From NCBI RefSeq assembly GCF_000717345.1, contig NZ_JNZA01000003.1:186001-250000 (forward strand): a DNA stretch of 64,000 bases. Reading direction: 5' to 3'. Within the stretch, counting starts at the first letter, position 1; each line of letters starts with the position of its first letter. Below, in pieces: positions 38,465 to 48,286 of the stretch. A program made the position numbers and the translations under genes. This stretch comes from Streptomyces lydicus. GTDB taxonomy: Bacteria; Actinomycetota; Actinomycetes; Streptomycetales; Streptomycetaceae. The notes beneath the pieces were generated by a model. The model was not told the DNA's origin. It made no database searches and worked only from the letters and a program-made list of their open reading frames with translations.

Positions 38465-40129
38465 TCAGCCCCGGGTGAGCTTCTTGTACGTGGCGCGGTG
38501 CGGGCGGGCCGCGTCCGCGCCGAGGCGCTCGACCTTGTTCTTCTCGTACGACTCGAAGTTGCCCTCGAACCAGAACCACCGGGAGTCGCCCTCGTACGCC
38601 AGGATGTGCGTGGCGACGCGGTCGAGGAACCAGCGGTCGTGGGAGACGACCACGGCGCAGCCGGGGAACTCCAGCAGCGCGTTCTCCAGCGACGACAGGG
38701 TCTCGACGTCGAGGTCGTTGGTCGGCTCGTCGAGGAGCAGGAGGTTGCCGCCCTGCTTGAGGGTGAGCGCCAGGTTGAGGCGGTTGCGCTCACCACCGGA
38801 GAGCACACCGGCCGGCTTCTGCTGGTCCGGGCCCTTGAAGCCGAAGGCGCTCACATAGGCGCGCGACGGCATCTCGACCTGGCCGACGTTGATGTAGTCC
38901 AGCTCGTCGGAGACCACGGCCCACAGGGTCTTCTTGGGGTCGATGTTCTCGCGGCTCTGGTCGACGTAGGAGATCTTGACGGTCTCGCCGACCTTGATGT
39001 CGCCGGAGTCCGGGGTCTCCAGGCCCTGGAGCATCTTGAACAGCGTGGTCTTGCCGGCGCCGTTCGGGCCGATGACGCCGACAATGCCGTTGCGGGGCAG
39101 GGTGAAGCTGAGGTCCTCGATGAGGACCTTCTCGCCGAATGCCTTGTTGAGCTTCTCGACCTCGACGACGATGTTGCCCAGACGCGGGCCCGGCGGGATC
39201 TGGATCTCCTCGAAGTCCAGCTTCCGCATCTTGTCGGCCTCGGCCGCCATTTCCTCGTAACGCGCCAGACGCGACTTGGACTTGGCCTGCCGCCCCTTGG
39301 CGTTGGAGCGGACCCACTCCAGCTCTTCCTTCAGACGCTTGGCACGCTTGGCGTCCTTCTGGCCCTCGACCTTCAGACGGGTCTGCTTGGTCTCGAGGTA
39401 CTTGGAGTAGTTGCCCTCGTAGCCGTGGGCACGGCCGCGGTCGAGCTCCAGGATCCAGCCGGCGACGTTGTCGAGGAAGTACCGGTCGTGGGTGACGGCG
39501 ACGACGGTGCCGGGGTACTTGGCCAGGTGCTGCTCCAGCCACTGCACGGACTCGGCGTCCAGGTGGTTGGTGGGCTCGTCGAGGAGCAGCAGGTCGGGCG
39601 CCTCGAGCAGCAGCTTGCACAGCGCGACGCGGCGGCGCTCACCACCGGAGAGGTTGGTGACCGCCCAGTCACCGGGCGGGCAGCCGAGGGCGTCCATGGC
39701 CTGCTCGAGCTGGGTGTCCAGGTCCCACGCGTTGGCGTGGTCGAGGTCCTCCTGGAGCTTGCCCATCTCCTCCATCAGCGCGTCGGAGTAGTCGGTCGCC
39801 ATCAGCTCGGCGACCTCGTTGAAGCGGTGGAGCTTGCCCATGATCTCGGCGGCGCCGTCCTGCACGTTCTGCAGGACCGTCTTGGACTCGTCCAGCGGGG
39901 GCTCCTGGAGGAGCATGCCGACGGTGTAGCCCGGGGAGAGGAACGCATCACCGTTCGACGGCTGCTCAAGACCGGCCATGATCTTCAGCACCGTGGACTT
40001 ACCGGCGCCGTTGGGACCCACGACGCCGATCTTCGCGCCCGGCAGGAAGCTCAGCGTCACGTCGTCAAGGATGACCTTGTCGCCGTGCGCCTTGCGCGTC
40101 TTGCGCATCGTGTAGATGTACTCAGCCAA
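38465..40129 (-). CDS. ettA: Energy-dependent translational throttle protein EttA (ABC-F ATPase)
   Basis: 554 residues, two ATP-binding domains and no membrane part. The first Walker A is GPNGAGKST with signature LSGGERRR and Walker B LLLLDEPTNHLD; the second is GPNGAGKTT, LSGGERNR, LLLLDEPTNDLD. The linker between domains has the charged helical pair (ELEWVRSNAKGRQAKSKSRLARYEEM) and the arm typical of EttA. It binds the ribosomal E site and gates entry into the elongation cycle according to energy state. It is the first gene of a three-gene unit. Confidence 0.95.
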   Translation of the reverse strand: MAEYIYTMRKTRKAHGDKVILDDVTLSFLPGAKIGVVGPNGAGKSTVLKIMAGLEQPSNGDAFLSPGYTVGMLLQEPPLDESKTVLQNVQDGAAEIMGKLHRFNEVAELMATDYSDALMEEMGKLQEDLDHANAWDLDTQLEQAMDALGCPPGDWAVTNLSGGERRRVALCKLLLEAPDLLLLDEPTNHLDAESVQWLEQHLAKYPGTVVAVTHDRYFLDNVAGWILELDRGRAHGYEGNYSKYLETKQTRLKVEGQKDAKRAKRLKEELEWVRSNAKGRQAKSKSRLARYEEMAAEADKMRKLDFEEIQIPPGPRLGNIVVEVEKLNKAFGEKVLIEDLSFTLPRNGIVGVIGPNGAGKTTLFKMLQGLETPDSGDIKVGETVKISYVDQSRENIDPKKTLWAVVSDELDYINVGQVEMPSRAYVSAFGFKGPDQQKPAGVLSGGERNRLNLALTLKQGGNLLLLDEPTNDLDVETLSSLENALLEFPGCAVVVSHDRWFLDRVATHILAYEGDSRWFWFEGNFESYEKNKVERLGADAARPHRATYKKLTRG

Positions 40130-40278
40130 GAGAAACCGTCCGCCAGATTGGATCGATCAGAGTCTGTGTGCGCCGCCGCCCGGTGCCACCGCGCGCCGAG
40201 GCCGGAGGAGGGCAGATACACCCCATCTTGCCGTACGTCCATCCCTGGAAGGAAACGCGTGCCAAGGGACGGACGCCA

Positions 40279-40312
40279 GTGGCCCCGGAGCGAGACAACG
40301 CTCCGGGGCCAC
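40279..40312 (-). terminator. Terminator between the TQXA gene and ettA
   Basis: GTGGCCCCGGAGCG (40279-40292) pairs with CGCTCCGGGGCCAC (40299-40312), a 14-bp perfect stem with a 6-nt loop. The 305-bp gap (40130-40434) holds this hairpin, the presumed ettA promoter and a short cluster of GGTACTGCGGGTACTGC direct repeats at about 40374-40410. No gene is seen in it. Confidence 0.75.
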
Positions 40313-40434
40313 GGGGTGTTCCCACCGCGACCGCTCGATCACCCTGAGGTCACGAGCGCTCACCGATGGTTACTGCGGGTACTTCAGGTACTGCGGGTAC
40401 TGCCGGGCACCGCTGGGTGCCGCTGAGCTGCGCG

Positions 40435-41835
40435 TCACTGCGCGGGGGTGCCGGCCTTCTTCTTGCGGAGGAAGAACACCGCGGCACCGCCGACCACGAC
40501 GAGGACGACCGCGACGCCCGCGATCATCGGGGTGGCGCTGCTGGAGCCGGTCTCGGCGAGGTCGGTGCCGTGGCCGCCACCGGTGGTGCTCCCGCCGACC
40601 GACGCCGGGCTGGGCTTCGAGGAGGGCTTGCCGCCGCCGCTGCCGGCGGTCTTGCAGTCCAGCACGCCGGTGAACGACTTCTTGAAGCCGCCCGCACCCG
40701 TGATCGTGATGTTGTACGGCTGGTCCTCGCCCACCGGCACCGTCACGGTCTGCGACGCGCCGGGCTTGACCTCGTAGTCCTTGCCGGACAGCTGGAAGCG
40801 GAACGCCTCGTCGCCCTTGTTGCTGGCCGTGACGTCCACGCCACCCTTGGCGCAGTTCTTCTCGGCGGTGATCGCCGGGATGGCGCCCTGCTTCTTCCAG
40901 GAGACCGTGGCGGCCGCGGAGACCGTGGACTCGCTGGAGCCGGCCAGGATCTGGGTCTGGCTCTTGGCGTGCTCACCGATGCCGGTGAAGGCACGGCCGA
41001 CCGGGACCTTGGTGGCGGCCTGCGCGGTCAGCGAGGTGTTGCCGTCCGCGGTGCCCTTCGGCACGTCGAAGAACAGCTGGGTGCCGTCGGCGGCGCTGGT
41101 GACCGGCTTGCCGTCCTTGCCGACGACCTTCACACCGGCCGGCGCACCGGCCGCCGGGGAGATCGTCACGCTGTCGGCGTTGGTGTGCACGGTGACCGGG
41201 CCCAGCTTGCCGCCGGACTTGCCGGAGACAGCCGGCGGGTCCAGCGTCAGGGACGCCTTGGGCTCCGCGACGCTCTGTGCGTTCTTCTCCAGGTACTCGG
41301 CGAGCTTCTCGGCCGCCGGGTCGACCGCGTCCACCTTGACGTGGTCGGAGAAGCGCCAGATCGCGACCTGGGTGCCGGCCGCGGCGGTCTTCTCGGTGAG
41401 GTTCCCGGCACCGGCCTTGGAGGCGAGCGCGGCCAGGTCGTTCACCTGCGGGTAGGAGTTCTGCAGGATCCAGCGGATCTTGCCGGCGTCCGCGTTGTTG
41501 TGCAGCGACGAGGCGCTCCAGGGCACTTCCTGGTACTTGGCCTGCTGCTGCGTCGGGTTGTGGATGTCGATGCAGTACGTCTGGAGCGTGCCGCCGTTGT
41601 CGACCGACATCTCGAAGAGCCCGGCGCCGACGCGCTGGTCCCCGCCGTCACTGTGCACGACCGCCTGGTCGAACGTCTTCAGTCCGCCGAGTGTGGCGGT
41701 GGCGCCCCCGTGAGCCGGGGTGGTCTCGTCCGCCGCGGCAGTTCCCGCGGTGGCTATTGCGCCCGCCGCGACCAGGCCGGAGGCCACGACCGCGGCGGCA
41801 AGGCGGGCTGCGCCCCGCCTCTTCATGGAAAGCAT
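40435..41835 (-). CDS. Cys-Gln thioester-forming surface protein (TQXA domain) with sortase signal
   Basis: 466 residues. Signal peptide 1-35; TQXA thioester domain at about 45-170, with Cys88 in TYCIDIHNPTQQQ and Gln156 in GTQVAIWRF as the predicted thioester pair; Ig-like repeat regions at about 180-400. The C-terminal sorting signal is LAETG followed by a membrane span (AGVAVVLVVVGGAAVFF) and KKKAG, recognised by class E sortases (LAXTG). Such proteins form a reactive thioester that can attach covalently to surfaces. The ATG at 41835 has GAGGGG 6 nt upstream. Confidence 0.92.
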   Translation of the reverse strand: MLSMKRRGAARLAAAVVASGLVAAGAIATAGTAAADETTPAHGGATATLGGLKTFDQAVVHSDGGDQRVGAGLFEMSVDNGGTLQTYCIDIHNPTQQQAKYQEVPWSASSLHNNADAGKIRWILQNSYPQVNDLAALASKAGAGNLTEKTAAAGTQVAIWRFSDHVKVDAVDPAAEKLAEYLEKNAQSVAEPKASLTLDPPAVSGKSGGKLGPVTVHTNADSVTISPAAGAPAGVKVVGKDGKPVTSAADGTQLFFDVPKGTADGNTSLTAQAATKVPVGRAFTGIGEHAKSQTQILAGSSESTVSAAATVSWKKQGAIPAITAEKNCAKGGVDVTASNKGDEAFRFQLSGKDYEVKPGASQTVTVPVGEDQPYNITITGAGGFKKSFTGVLDCKTAGSGGGKPSSKPSPASVGGSTTGGGHGTDLAETGSSSATPMIAGVAVVLVVVGGAAVFFLRKKKAGTPAQ

Positions 41836-42014
41836 GAATTTCCCCTCTGGGCGAGACGGTCGGGTGGGGTACTCGTCTCGCCGAAAGATCCCAAAGAACT
41901 CAACAGCCGAACGTCAGCCCCCGTGAGCCCCCGTGAGTACTCGTCGGATCTTATGGAGCAGGCGCATCAGGGTCCCCAGTAATGGCATCCCATAAGCGAT
42001 CCGAATCGCAATCG

Positions 42015-42053
42015 TTATCGATGCCCGTCACCCTGACCTGGCATTATCGATAA
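42015..42053. promoter_or_regulatory. Inverted repeat upstream of the TQXA gene
   Basis: TTATCGAT (42015-42022) and its complement ATCGATAA (42046-42053) flank GCC/GGC arms, giving an AT-rich dyad unusual in this GC-rich DNA. It lies between the ssbB stop and the TQXA start and could be an operator or a termination hairpin. The protein that binds it is unknown. Confidence 0.4.
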
Positions 42054-42067
42054 ATCGCCGGTGGTTT

Positions 42068-42652
42068 TCAGGGCACTGACACCTTCTTGGGTGAATTGCC
42101 CCCGCCCGACGAGCGCTCCTCCCCGACCGGCACCGCCGTTCTCCCTCCTCCTGCATCCGACTCCACGGGGGTGCCCAAGCTCCGTGCAGGCGACGGTCGT
42201 TGCGTCGGATCCTGTTCCTGTCCCGGGCCGTCCGTCCGCCGCTGCGTCTCCGGGACGAAGTCGGCCGCTGCCTTCGCCGCCCGCACCACTCGGCGGAACG
42301 CCGCCGTGCCGCGCGAGAGGTCGTGGCCGATCGTGACGGCGTCGACCTCGGCCGAGAACCACCGCTGCCCGCCGCGCTCGGGAGGCTGCTCGCCCTCCCG
42401 CAGTCGCAACCGCCCCTGCACCACCAGCGGTTCGCCCACCGCCACCGACGCGGCGACGTTGTCCGCGAGTCCGCGCCAGGACCGGACCGTATAGAAACTC
42501 GTCTCCCCGTCCGTCCAGCGCTCCTGCGCCTTGTCCCACCGCCGGGACGTCGCCGCCAGCCGGAACCTCGCCACGGTCACACCCGCCGTGGTCTGCCGGT
42601 GCTCCACCGCCGTCGCGGCATTCCCCACCAGCGTCACCATCGTGTCGTTCAC
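42068..42652 (-). CDS. ssbB: Single-stranded DNA-binding protein paralogue SsbB
   Basis: 194 residues from a GTG at 42652 (GGGGGAGG about 9 nt upstream). The OB fold runs over residues 5-110: VTLVGNAATAVEHRQTTAG, ARFRLAATSRRWDK, FYTVRSWRGLADNVAASV, GEPLVVQGRLRLRE. The acidic C-terminal tip of canonical SSB is absent. In S. coelicolor the second SSB, SsbB, is needed for chromosome segregation during sporulation, and position and sequence fit. It lies downstream of dynA/dynB, also sporulation division genes. Confidence 0.85.
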   Translation of the reverse strand: MNDTMVTLVGNAATAVEHRQTTAGVTVARFRLAATSRRWDKAQERWTDGETSFYTVRSWRGLADNVAASVAVGEPLVVQGRLRLREGEQPPERGGQRWFSAEVDAVTIGHDLSRGTAAFRRVVRAAKAAADFVPETQRRTDGPGQEQDPTQRPSPARSLGTPVESDAGGGRTAVPVGEERSSGGGNSPKKVSVP

Positions 42653-42780
42653 GGAAATCGCCTCCCCCGTCCTGCGCGCTCGCCCCTGTCGCTCGCGCTG
42701 CGTTGACCTCATGCTGCACCGGTCCGGCGAAGTGCGCCGGGGCCTGTGGACGGTCGGCCGAGTGTGGATAACCGCGCCAC

Positions 42781-42895
42781 CCGAAAGGGGGACCGGAGGG
42801 GGCTGGACGGGGCTGGAGGGGGTGGAGGGAGCTCGGAGAGAGGGCCGGAGATGGTTCGGGGGAGGGCGAGAAAGAAGAGGGCCGGAAGGCGGAAG
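42781..42895 (-). other. Polypurine/polypyrimidine tract between dynB and ssbB
   Basis: The 336-bp gap 42653-42988 has no gene. From 42781 to 42895 the plus strand is almost pure purine with many GGGG/GGGGG runs. The minus-strand transcript from dynB would therefore be C-rich and G-poor here, as Rho-utilisation sites are, and the plus strand could form G-quadruplexes. Confidence 0.5.
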
Positions 42896-42988
42896 GCCGC
42901 ACGGCTCGTACCCGCTGGTACCCGCCGCGCGGCCCACGCACCGGGCTCACCCCCCGGCCCTCACACCTCGGCCCTCACACCTCGGCCC

Positions 42989-45829
42989 TCACACCCCCGA
43001 CGCCACCGCGTACTGCTCCCGGACCTCGCGATAGCGCAGCAGCTCGGCGGCGACCGGCTCCAGCACCCGCGCCCGCCCGCAGCCCGCGGCCGCGCTCCGC
43101 AACCGCCGCTCGGCGTCCTGCCCGTACCGCCTGGCGGGGCCGCGCGCCACCACCCGGCACATCCATGACAGCGCCGGCCCGCCCACCGAGCCGACCACCG
43201 CGGGCAGCAACCCGGAGACCCAGGCCGACGCATCGGCCACGCCGGTGACCGCGCCCAACAGCCACAGCAAGCCGACGACTTGGAGTACGGAAAGCAGCCC
43301 CTGCAGCGCGGCGGCCACCGTCCACCAGCGCGGTTTCACGGCCGGTCCGCCCCGTAGCGACTCCTCGGAATCGGCCGCCACCTTGTCCAGCGCCTCCGGC
43401 AGCCCGTACGCACCCCGGTCCGCCGCCTCGCGCACGGCCTGGGCCCAGGGCGCCGGCAACCCGTGCGCCGCCTCACCCGCCACGGCCCGTACGGCATGCT
43501 CCACCACCGGGCGCGCAGCCGCCCGCCCGTCCACCGCCGCGTCACCGCCCGCACCGGAGACCGCCGACCCTGCCGAGACCGCCGACCCTGCCGCCACTGC
43601 CGCCACGGCCGACGGCCCCGACCGCCCGGAGCGCGCGGGCCGCCCCGACCGCCCGGACGCCTTCACGGTGGGCGCCCTTCGCGCCCCCACAGTCCCGATG
43701 GCCCCGGCGGTCCCACTCGCCCCCACAGTCCCAGCCGCTCGCGCCGATCCGCCCGCACTCACCGTCCCCACCGCTCCCTCAGTCCCCATGAGCACCCCCG
43801 ACGAGCCGCCCGCGCTCTGCCGACGCCGCCCCCGCCGAGGCCCTCCCCGCCGCCCCCGCATCCGCGCCCACGGTGACCCGCAGGCCCGCTCGGCGTACCG
43901 CAGCCAGTCGCGCTCCGCCGCGCTCCCGGCGGCCACCGCGCCGACCGCGTCGGCCAGCCGGTTGTCGAATTCCTCGCGCGCCCGCTCCGTCAGCCCGACC
44001 CGGCTCCGGGCCACGTACACCGACCGCAGCCGTTCGGCGGCCGCGTCCACGTCGGCCGCCAGCCGCCGGTCCGGTGCGCCCCGCTCCGCGACGAACTGGC
44101 CGAGCGCCTCGCGCAGTTCCCCCACGCCCTGGCCGGTCGCGGCGGACAGCGCCAGCACCGCGGCCCCGGGCTCCCCGTGCTCGCCGAGCGCCAGCCCGTC
44201 CTCGTCCAGCAGCCGGCGCAGATCGTCCACGACCTGGTCCGCGGCGTCGCCGGGCAGCCGGTCCACCTGATTGAGGACGACGAACATCACCTCGGCGTAA
44301 CCCGCCAGCGGCCGCAGATACCGCTCGTGCAACACGGCGTCGGCGTACTTCTCCGGGTCCACCACCCAGATCACCGCGTCCACCAGTTCCAGCATCCGGT
44401 CCACCTGGGCGCGGTGTTCGGTGGCCGAGGAGTCGTGGTCGGGCAGATCGACCAGGATGAGTCCGCGCAGGTCGGAACTGCCGTCGGCAGGCACGTGGCG
44501 GCGGTGCGCGGGCACGCCGAGCCGGCGCAGCAGCCCCTCGGCGCCCGGTCTGCCGCCGGGCCAGACGCACGCCACCGGTTCGGCGGTCGTCGGCCGCCGC
44601 GGCCCGACCTGCGAACGGTTCGCCCCCGCCAGCGCATTGAACAGCGACGACTTACCGCTGCCGGTGGCACCCGCGAGGGCGACGACGGTGTGCTCGCCGG
44701 ACAGCCGGTACCGCTCGTCCGCCACCTCCAGCACCCGTCCCGCCGTCTCCAGCATCCGCCCGTCCAACCGGGACCGTGACAGCGCGATCAGCTCGCGCAA
44801 CGCCTCCAGCCGCCCCCGCAAACCACCCGACACGGCCCGTCGTCCCCCGTCAGCGACCCAGCGGTACCCGCCGCCCCCGCGTTCCACGTCCAACGGCCCG
44901 CGCGGCTGAATCAGCGCCTCCACATCACTCTGCGACGCCTCACTCCCTGTTACGCCCCAGGCCCCGGTGCCCGCGCCGGTGCCCGACCCGCCACCTGCGC
45001 CTCTGCCCGTGCCCATGCCCGTGCCGACGTCCGGGCCACTGGCTCCTCCTGAGCCGGCGGGGCGGAATGCGCCGTACGACCCGCCGGGAGACGCTCCATC
45101 CGACCCGGCGCGGGACTCCCCGGAGGAGGCGCCACGTGGTCCGCCGTACGAAGCGGCGGGGTAGGCGCCGTGCGAGGCAGCGCGCGACGCTGCCTGTGGC
45201 ACGGCGTGCGACACGGCAGGTGACGCGACGCGTGGGTCGCCGAACGACTCGCCCCACGACTCCGCGCACGACTCCCCGTACGACTCTGCGCTCGGGCCGC
45301 CGCCTGCCTCTGCGCACGGCCCTTGGTATGGCACTCCGCACGAAGCGTCACCCGCTTCCTGACCGCCTGCCGCCCCGCCCTCAGGCGTCGCCACAGACGA
45401 CGGTTCCACTCCCGCCCCACTCATACCCCGCCGCACGTCCACCCCCGTGCGAACTCCGGCCACACCCCCCGCTTCAGCCGCATCCTCCGCTCCAGGCACG
45501 CCTTCCGTTCGCGCCCTGCCTTCCCCCCTGGGCTCTCCACCCCTCACCCTTCGCGCGATTAATCCGTCATCCCAGGTACCGCCCGATTCCCCCGCCCCCC
45601 GCACACCCGGCTCCGCTCCTCCCTCAAAGTCCGCATTCCCCTCTGTCTCCACACCCGCCACCGGCCCACCTCCGTCACCGGAAGCCACAACCCCCTCACC
45701 CTCAGCCCCCTCACCCACAGCCGTCTCGCCCACAGCCCTCACACCCGCAGCCGTCTCGCCCATCGCCACCTCACCCGTCGCCGCCACCTCCCCCTCTCCC
45801 TCCGCCCCAGTCACCTCGTAACCGCTCAC
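42989..45829 (-). CDS. dynB: Dynamin-like GTPase with membrane spans and very long disordered N-terminus
   Basis: 946 residues. The first 330 are Gly/Ala/Ser/Glu-rich low complexity. The GTPase domain starts with GATGSGKSS (387-395), then DLPDHDSS (switch) and NQVD (NKxD-type). A second low-complexity segment (about 660-760) precedes two hydrophobic stretches ([20 protein letters not shown] and [16 protein letters not shown]). The ATG overlaps the stop of the upstream GTPase gene. Streptomyces dynA/dynB stabilise FtsZ rings during sporulation septation, and this overlapping pair fits. The assignment of A and B is by gene order and the membrane spans. Confidence 0.75.
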   Translation of the reverse strand: MSGYEVTGAEGEGEVAATGEVAMGETAAGVRAVGETAVGEGAEGEGVVASGDGGGPVAGVETEGNADFEGGAEPGVRGAGESGGTWDDGLIARRVRGGEPRGEGRARTEGVPGAEDAAEAGGVAGVRTGVDVRRGMSGAGVEPSSVATPEGGAAGGQEAGDASCGVPYQGPCAEAGGGPSAESYGESCAESWGESFGDPRVASPAVSHAVPQAASRAASHGAYPAASYGGPRGASSGESRAGSDGASPGGSYGAFRPAGSGGASGPDVGTGMGTGRGAGGGSGTGAGTGAWGVTGSEASQSDVEALIQPRGPLDVERGGGGYRWVADGGRRAVSGGLRGRLEALRELIALSRSRLDGRMLETAGRVLEVADERYRLSGEHTVVALAGATGSGKSSLFNALAGANRSQVGPRRPTTAEPVACVWPGGRPGAEGLLRRLGVPAHRRHVPADGSSDLRGLILVDLPDHDSSATEHRAQVDRMLELVDAVIWVVDPEKYADAVLHERYLRPLAGYAEVMFVVLNQVDRLPGDAADQVVDDLRRLLDEDGLALGEHGEPGAAVLALSAATGQGVGELREALGQFVAERGAPDRRLAADVDAAAERLRSVYVARSRVGLTERAREEFDNRLADAVGAVAAGSAAERDWLRYAERACGSPWARMRGRRGGPRRGRRRQSAGGSSGVLMGTEGAVGTVSAGGSARAAGTVGASGTAGAIGTVGARRAPTVKASGRSGRPARSGRSGPSAVAAVAAGSAVSAGSAVSGAGGDAAVDGRAAARPVVEHAVRAVAGEAAHGLPAPWAQAVREAADRGAYGLPEALDKVAADSEESLRGGPAVKPRWWTVAAALQGLLSVLQVVGLLWLLGAVTGVADASAWVSGLLPAVVGSVGGPALSWMCRVVARGPARRYGQDAERRLRSAAAGCGRARVLEPVAAELLRYREVREQYAVASGV

Positions 45830-47736
45830 CCCGAGACCTCCTCCTTGGCCAGTTCCAGCCCCGCTCCCAACCCCGACCCCGCCTCCGCCCCCAACCCTGA
45901 TCCGAACCTCGGTCCGGACCCCGACGGCGCCCGCACCGCCGCCTTCAACTCCTTCGCCCGCTCCTGCTCCGTCTCCCGTTGCTCCGCCTGCCGCTCCCTC
46001 TGCAATACGGAGAGCGCGGCGATCAGTTCGGCCTGCTGTTCCGGCGGGACGGTCAGCTGGTCCAGAGGGGCCAGCCGTCGCTCACGCTCACCGTCCAACG
46101 CGCGCTCCAGATACGTGGTCAGCAGCCGGCCACCCCGCTCGCAGAGCCGTAGCGCGGTCTGGGCCCCCAGGAGATCGGCCAGGTTCTCCCCCGCCGTACG
46201 GGCGCGCCGTCCGCCGAGCAGCGCGGTGGCCAAGAGCGCCGCCGCGTCCTCCGGTTCCACGGAACCCAGGCGCTCACCGGCCTGCCCGGCACGCGCCTCG
46301 CGGGTCTCCTCCTCGGCCAGCTCCTCCAGGCACCTCCGCCAGCGCCGCACGATCACACCGAGCCGCTCACCCGCACCCGCCGCGCCCGCGGCCGCCGTCA
46401 ACGAGACCTCCGCCGCAGCCGGATCGCGCCGCCAGGCTTCCGCGGCCCGCTCGTCGGCCTCTTCCACGGCGCAGGTCAGCAGCGCGGTGAGCCCCTGGGT
46501 CAGGGCGTCGAGCAACTCGTCCGACCGGCCGCCGAACCCGTGGTCCCGCCAGTGGGCGCGGGCATCGCCGGACAGCACCTCACCGGCCGCGACCTCCCGC
46601 CGCACCCGTCCACCGGCCAGCTCGTACGCCTCCTCGACCCGCCCGGCCAGCCGCAGCGCCGCGGCGTGCTGGGCGGCGGCGGCCCCGGCCAGCGCGGGGA
46701 GCCGGCTGCGCAGCGAGGAGATCACGCCGGCCGCCGTACGCTCCGCAGCGGCGGCGCGTGCGACGGGGTCCTTGGCGTGCCGCTCCAGCCAGTCCCGCAG
46801 CGCCGCGACAGCCGTGGCGGGCAGCAGCCCGCTCCCGCCGCCGGCCGACTCGGGCAGCTCGGGAATGGTGAACCGCGGGACGTGGCCGAGACCGGCCCGC
46901 TGCAGGAGTTCCGCGTACCGGCCGGAAATGTCGGTGGCGATCTGGTGCGGCACCCGGTCCAGCACGGTCACCAGCGTGACGTCGTACTCCTTGGCCGTAC
47001 GCAGCAGATGCCAGGGCACCGCGTCCGCGTACCGGGCGGCCGTGGTGACCAGCACCCACACGTCCGCGGCGCAGATCAGCTCCGCGGCCAGCTCACGATT
47101 GCGGGCGACCAGCGAATCGATGTCCGGCGCGTCCAGCAGGGCCACCCCGCTGGGCAATGCGGAATCCGCCTCGATCCGCACCGTGAGCGCCCCCGCCCCA
47201 CCGGCCTCACCCCCACCGCCGATCCCACGCCCACCACCGAGACCGTGCTCACCGGCTGCCTCCGCCGCCTCTGCGCCGCGCCCGCCACGGCCGTAGCTCC
47301 CATAGGAAGGAGCCGCGCACGGGTACTCCCCCTCCCCGGAGCCCCCGTCGTCCTGCTCGGGAACCCACACCCGGGTGAGCTGCGGCAGCACCCGTGGCCC
47401 GGAGAACCAGTGGACGTCCTCGGGATGGCAGACCAGCACCGGCGTACGCGTCGTCGGACGCAGCACCCCGGCCTCCGAGACCCGCCGCCCGACCAGCGAA
47501 TTGACCAGGGTGGACTTGCCCGCCCCGGTGGATCCGCCGATGACGGCCAGCAGCGGGGCCTTAGGTGACCTGAGCCGGGGAATCACATAGTCGTCGAGCT
47601 GGGCGAGCAGCTCGTCCCGGTTGCGCCGGGCACGGGCAGCGCCCCGTAGTGGCAGCGGAAAGCGTGCGGCATCGACGCGGTCGCGCAGAACGGACAGTGC
47701 GTCGATCAGCCGGGGTCGTACGTCCAAGGTCGCCAC
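45826..47736 (-). CDS. dynA: Dynamin-like GTPase, first of an overlapping pair
   Basis: 636 residues from a GTG at 47736. [21 protein letters not shown] is the family start; no ribosome binding site is visible, so it may be leaderless or weakly initiated. The P-loop [10 protein letters not shown] is at 67-76, with [17 protein letters not shown] and a degenerate LDRV in place of NKxD. A Gly/Glu-rich insertion follows the P-loop (about 150-190), and the C-terminal half is helical with no membrane span. Its stop overlaps dynB, implying coupled synthesis and a heteromeric complex at the division septum. Confidence 0.75.
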   Translation of the reverse strand: MATLDVRPRLIDALSVLRDRVDAARFPLPLRGAARARRNRDELLAQLDDYVIPRLRSPKAPLLAVIGGSTGAGKSTLVNSLVGRRVSEAGVLRPTTRTPVLVCHPEDVHWFSGPRVLPQLTRVWVPEQDDGGSGEGEYPCAAPSYGSYGRGGRGAEAAEAAGEHGLGGGRGIGGGGEAGGAGALTVRIEADSALPSGVALLDAPDIDSLVARNRELAAELICAADVWVLVTTAARYADAVPWHLLRTAKEYDVTLVTVLDRVPHQIATDISGRYAELLQRAGLGHVPRFTIPELPESAGGGSGLLPATAVAALRDWLERHAKDPVARAAAAERTAAGVISSLRSRLPALAGAAAAQHAAALRLAGRVEEAYELAGGRVRREVAAGEVLSGDARAHWRDHGFGGRSDELLDALTQGLTALLTCAVEEADERAAEAWRRDPAAAEVSLTAAAGAAGAGERLGVIVRRWRRCLEELAEEETREARAGQAGERLGSVEPEDAAALLATALLGGRRARTAGENLADLLGAQTALRLCERGGRLLTTYLERALDGERERRLAPLDQLTVPPEQQAELIAALSVLQRERQAEQRETEQERAKELKAAVRAPSGSGPRFGSGLGAEAGSGLGAGLELAKEEVSG

Positions 47737-48038
47737 ATGTGAAGAATGCCCAATTTCGTTCGCTTTTTGAAGCGTATAACCCCTCGTGCCCGCCGCAAGA
47801 ACCGTTACAGAACGGGGCAAGTGGCCCATGGGGCGATCGCGACAAGTGAGGTGCAGGCATAACGAGTGCACAACACCCGAGGCGCGAGACGTCAAAAGCG
47901 GTGCAGGATTCGTACCTGCCTGCGATTATCGGGACCGCTTCACCGAACCTCCACAACGTGCCACGGAGGTGAAGCAACCGGGACGAGGCACCCGGACCTC
48001 TATCCTTGTCCGCGGTCCGTGATCCACGTCCACACCCG
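47737..48038. promoter_or_regulatory. Intergenic region between dynA and tRNA-Arg
   Basis: 302 bases without a gene. The part nearest dynA is locally AT-rich on the minus strand (GGTTATACGCTTC, about 47773-47785), a plausible promoter area; the right part must hold the tRNA promoter. I see no further repeats or operators. Confidence 0.35.
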
Positions 48039-48111
48039 GCCCCCGTAGCTCAGTGGATAGAGCAGGTGCCTTCTAAGCACTTGGCCGCAGGTTCGAGTCC
48101 TGCCGGGGGCG
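48039..48111 (+). tRNA. tRNA-Arg (anticodon TCT)
   Basis: A complete cloverleaf: acceptor GCCCCCG/CGGGGGC (48039-48045 and 48104-48110), D-stem GCTC/GAGC, anticodon loop CTTCTAA with anticodon TCT, T-arm GCAGG-TTCGAGT-CCTGC and discriminator G. CCA is not encoded. It is the insertion site of the integrative element: the integrase gene lies directly beyond its 3' end. Confidence 0.95.
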
Positions 48112-48117
48112 CTCTCC

Positions 48118-48146
48118 AAGACCTTCCCTTCGGGAGGGTCTTTTTG
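48118..48146 (+). terminator. Terminator after tRNA-Arg
   Basis: AAGACC-TTCCC and GGGAGGGTCTT form a hairpin with a short loop followed by a run of Ts, 6 bp after the tRNA 3' end. Confidence 0.75.
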
Positions 48147-48286
48147 CTGGTCAGGACGCCTGCGGCCGCACATGCGAAAGCGCCGGACCCTCCCCTGCCG
48201 GTCTGGGGAGGGTCCGGCACTGTCCCGCTGTCACCGGGTTTCTGCGGGCGGCTGTGGCAAATGCGTGGCGAAGCTTCCCCGGCCGC

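Noticed and set aside
40366..40430. GGTACTGCGGGTACTGC direct repeats as a regulatory array
   Set aside because: Only two or three short imperfect copies downstream of a gene end; no consistent spacing or symmetry.
41890..41905. GAACTCAACAG on the plus strand, resembling the NusA-binding core
   Set aside because: It is on the strand opposite to the TQXA gene's transcript, lacks the preceding TTCCTTGA block, and no plus-strand unit follows it.
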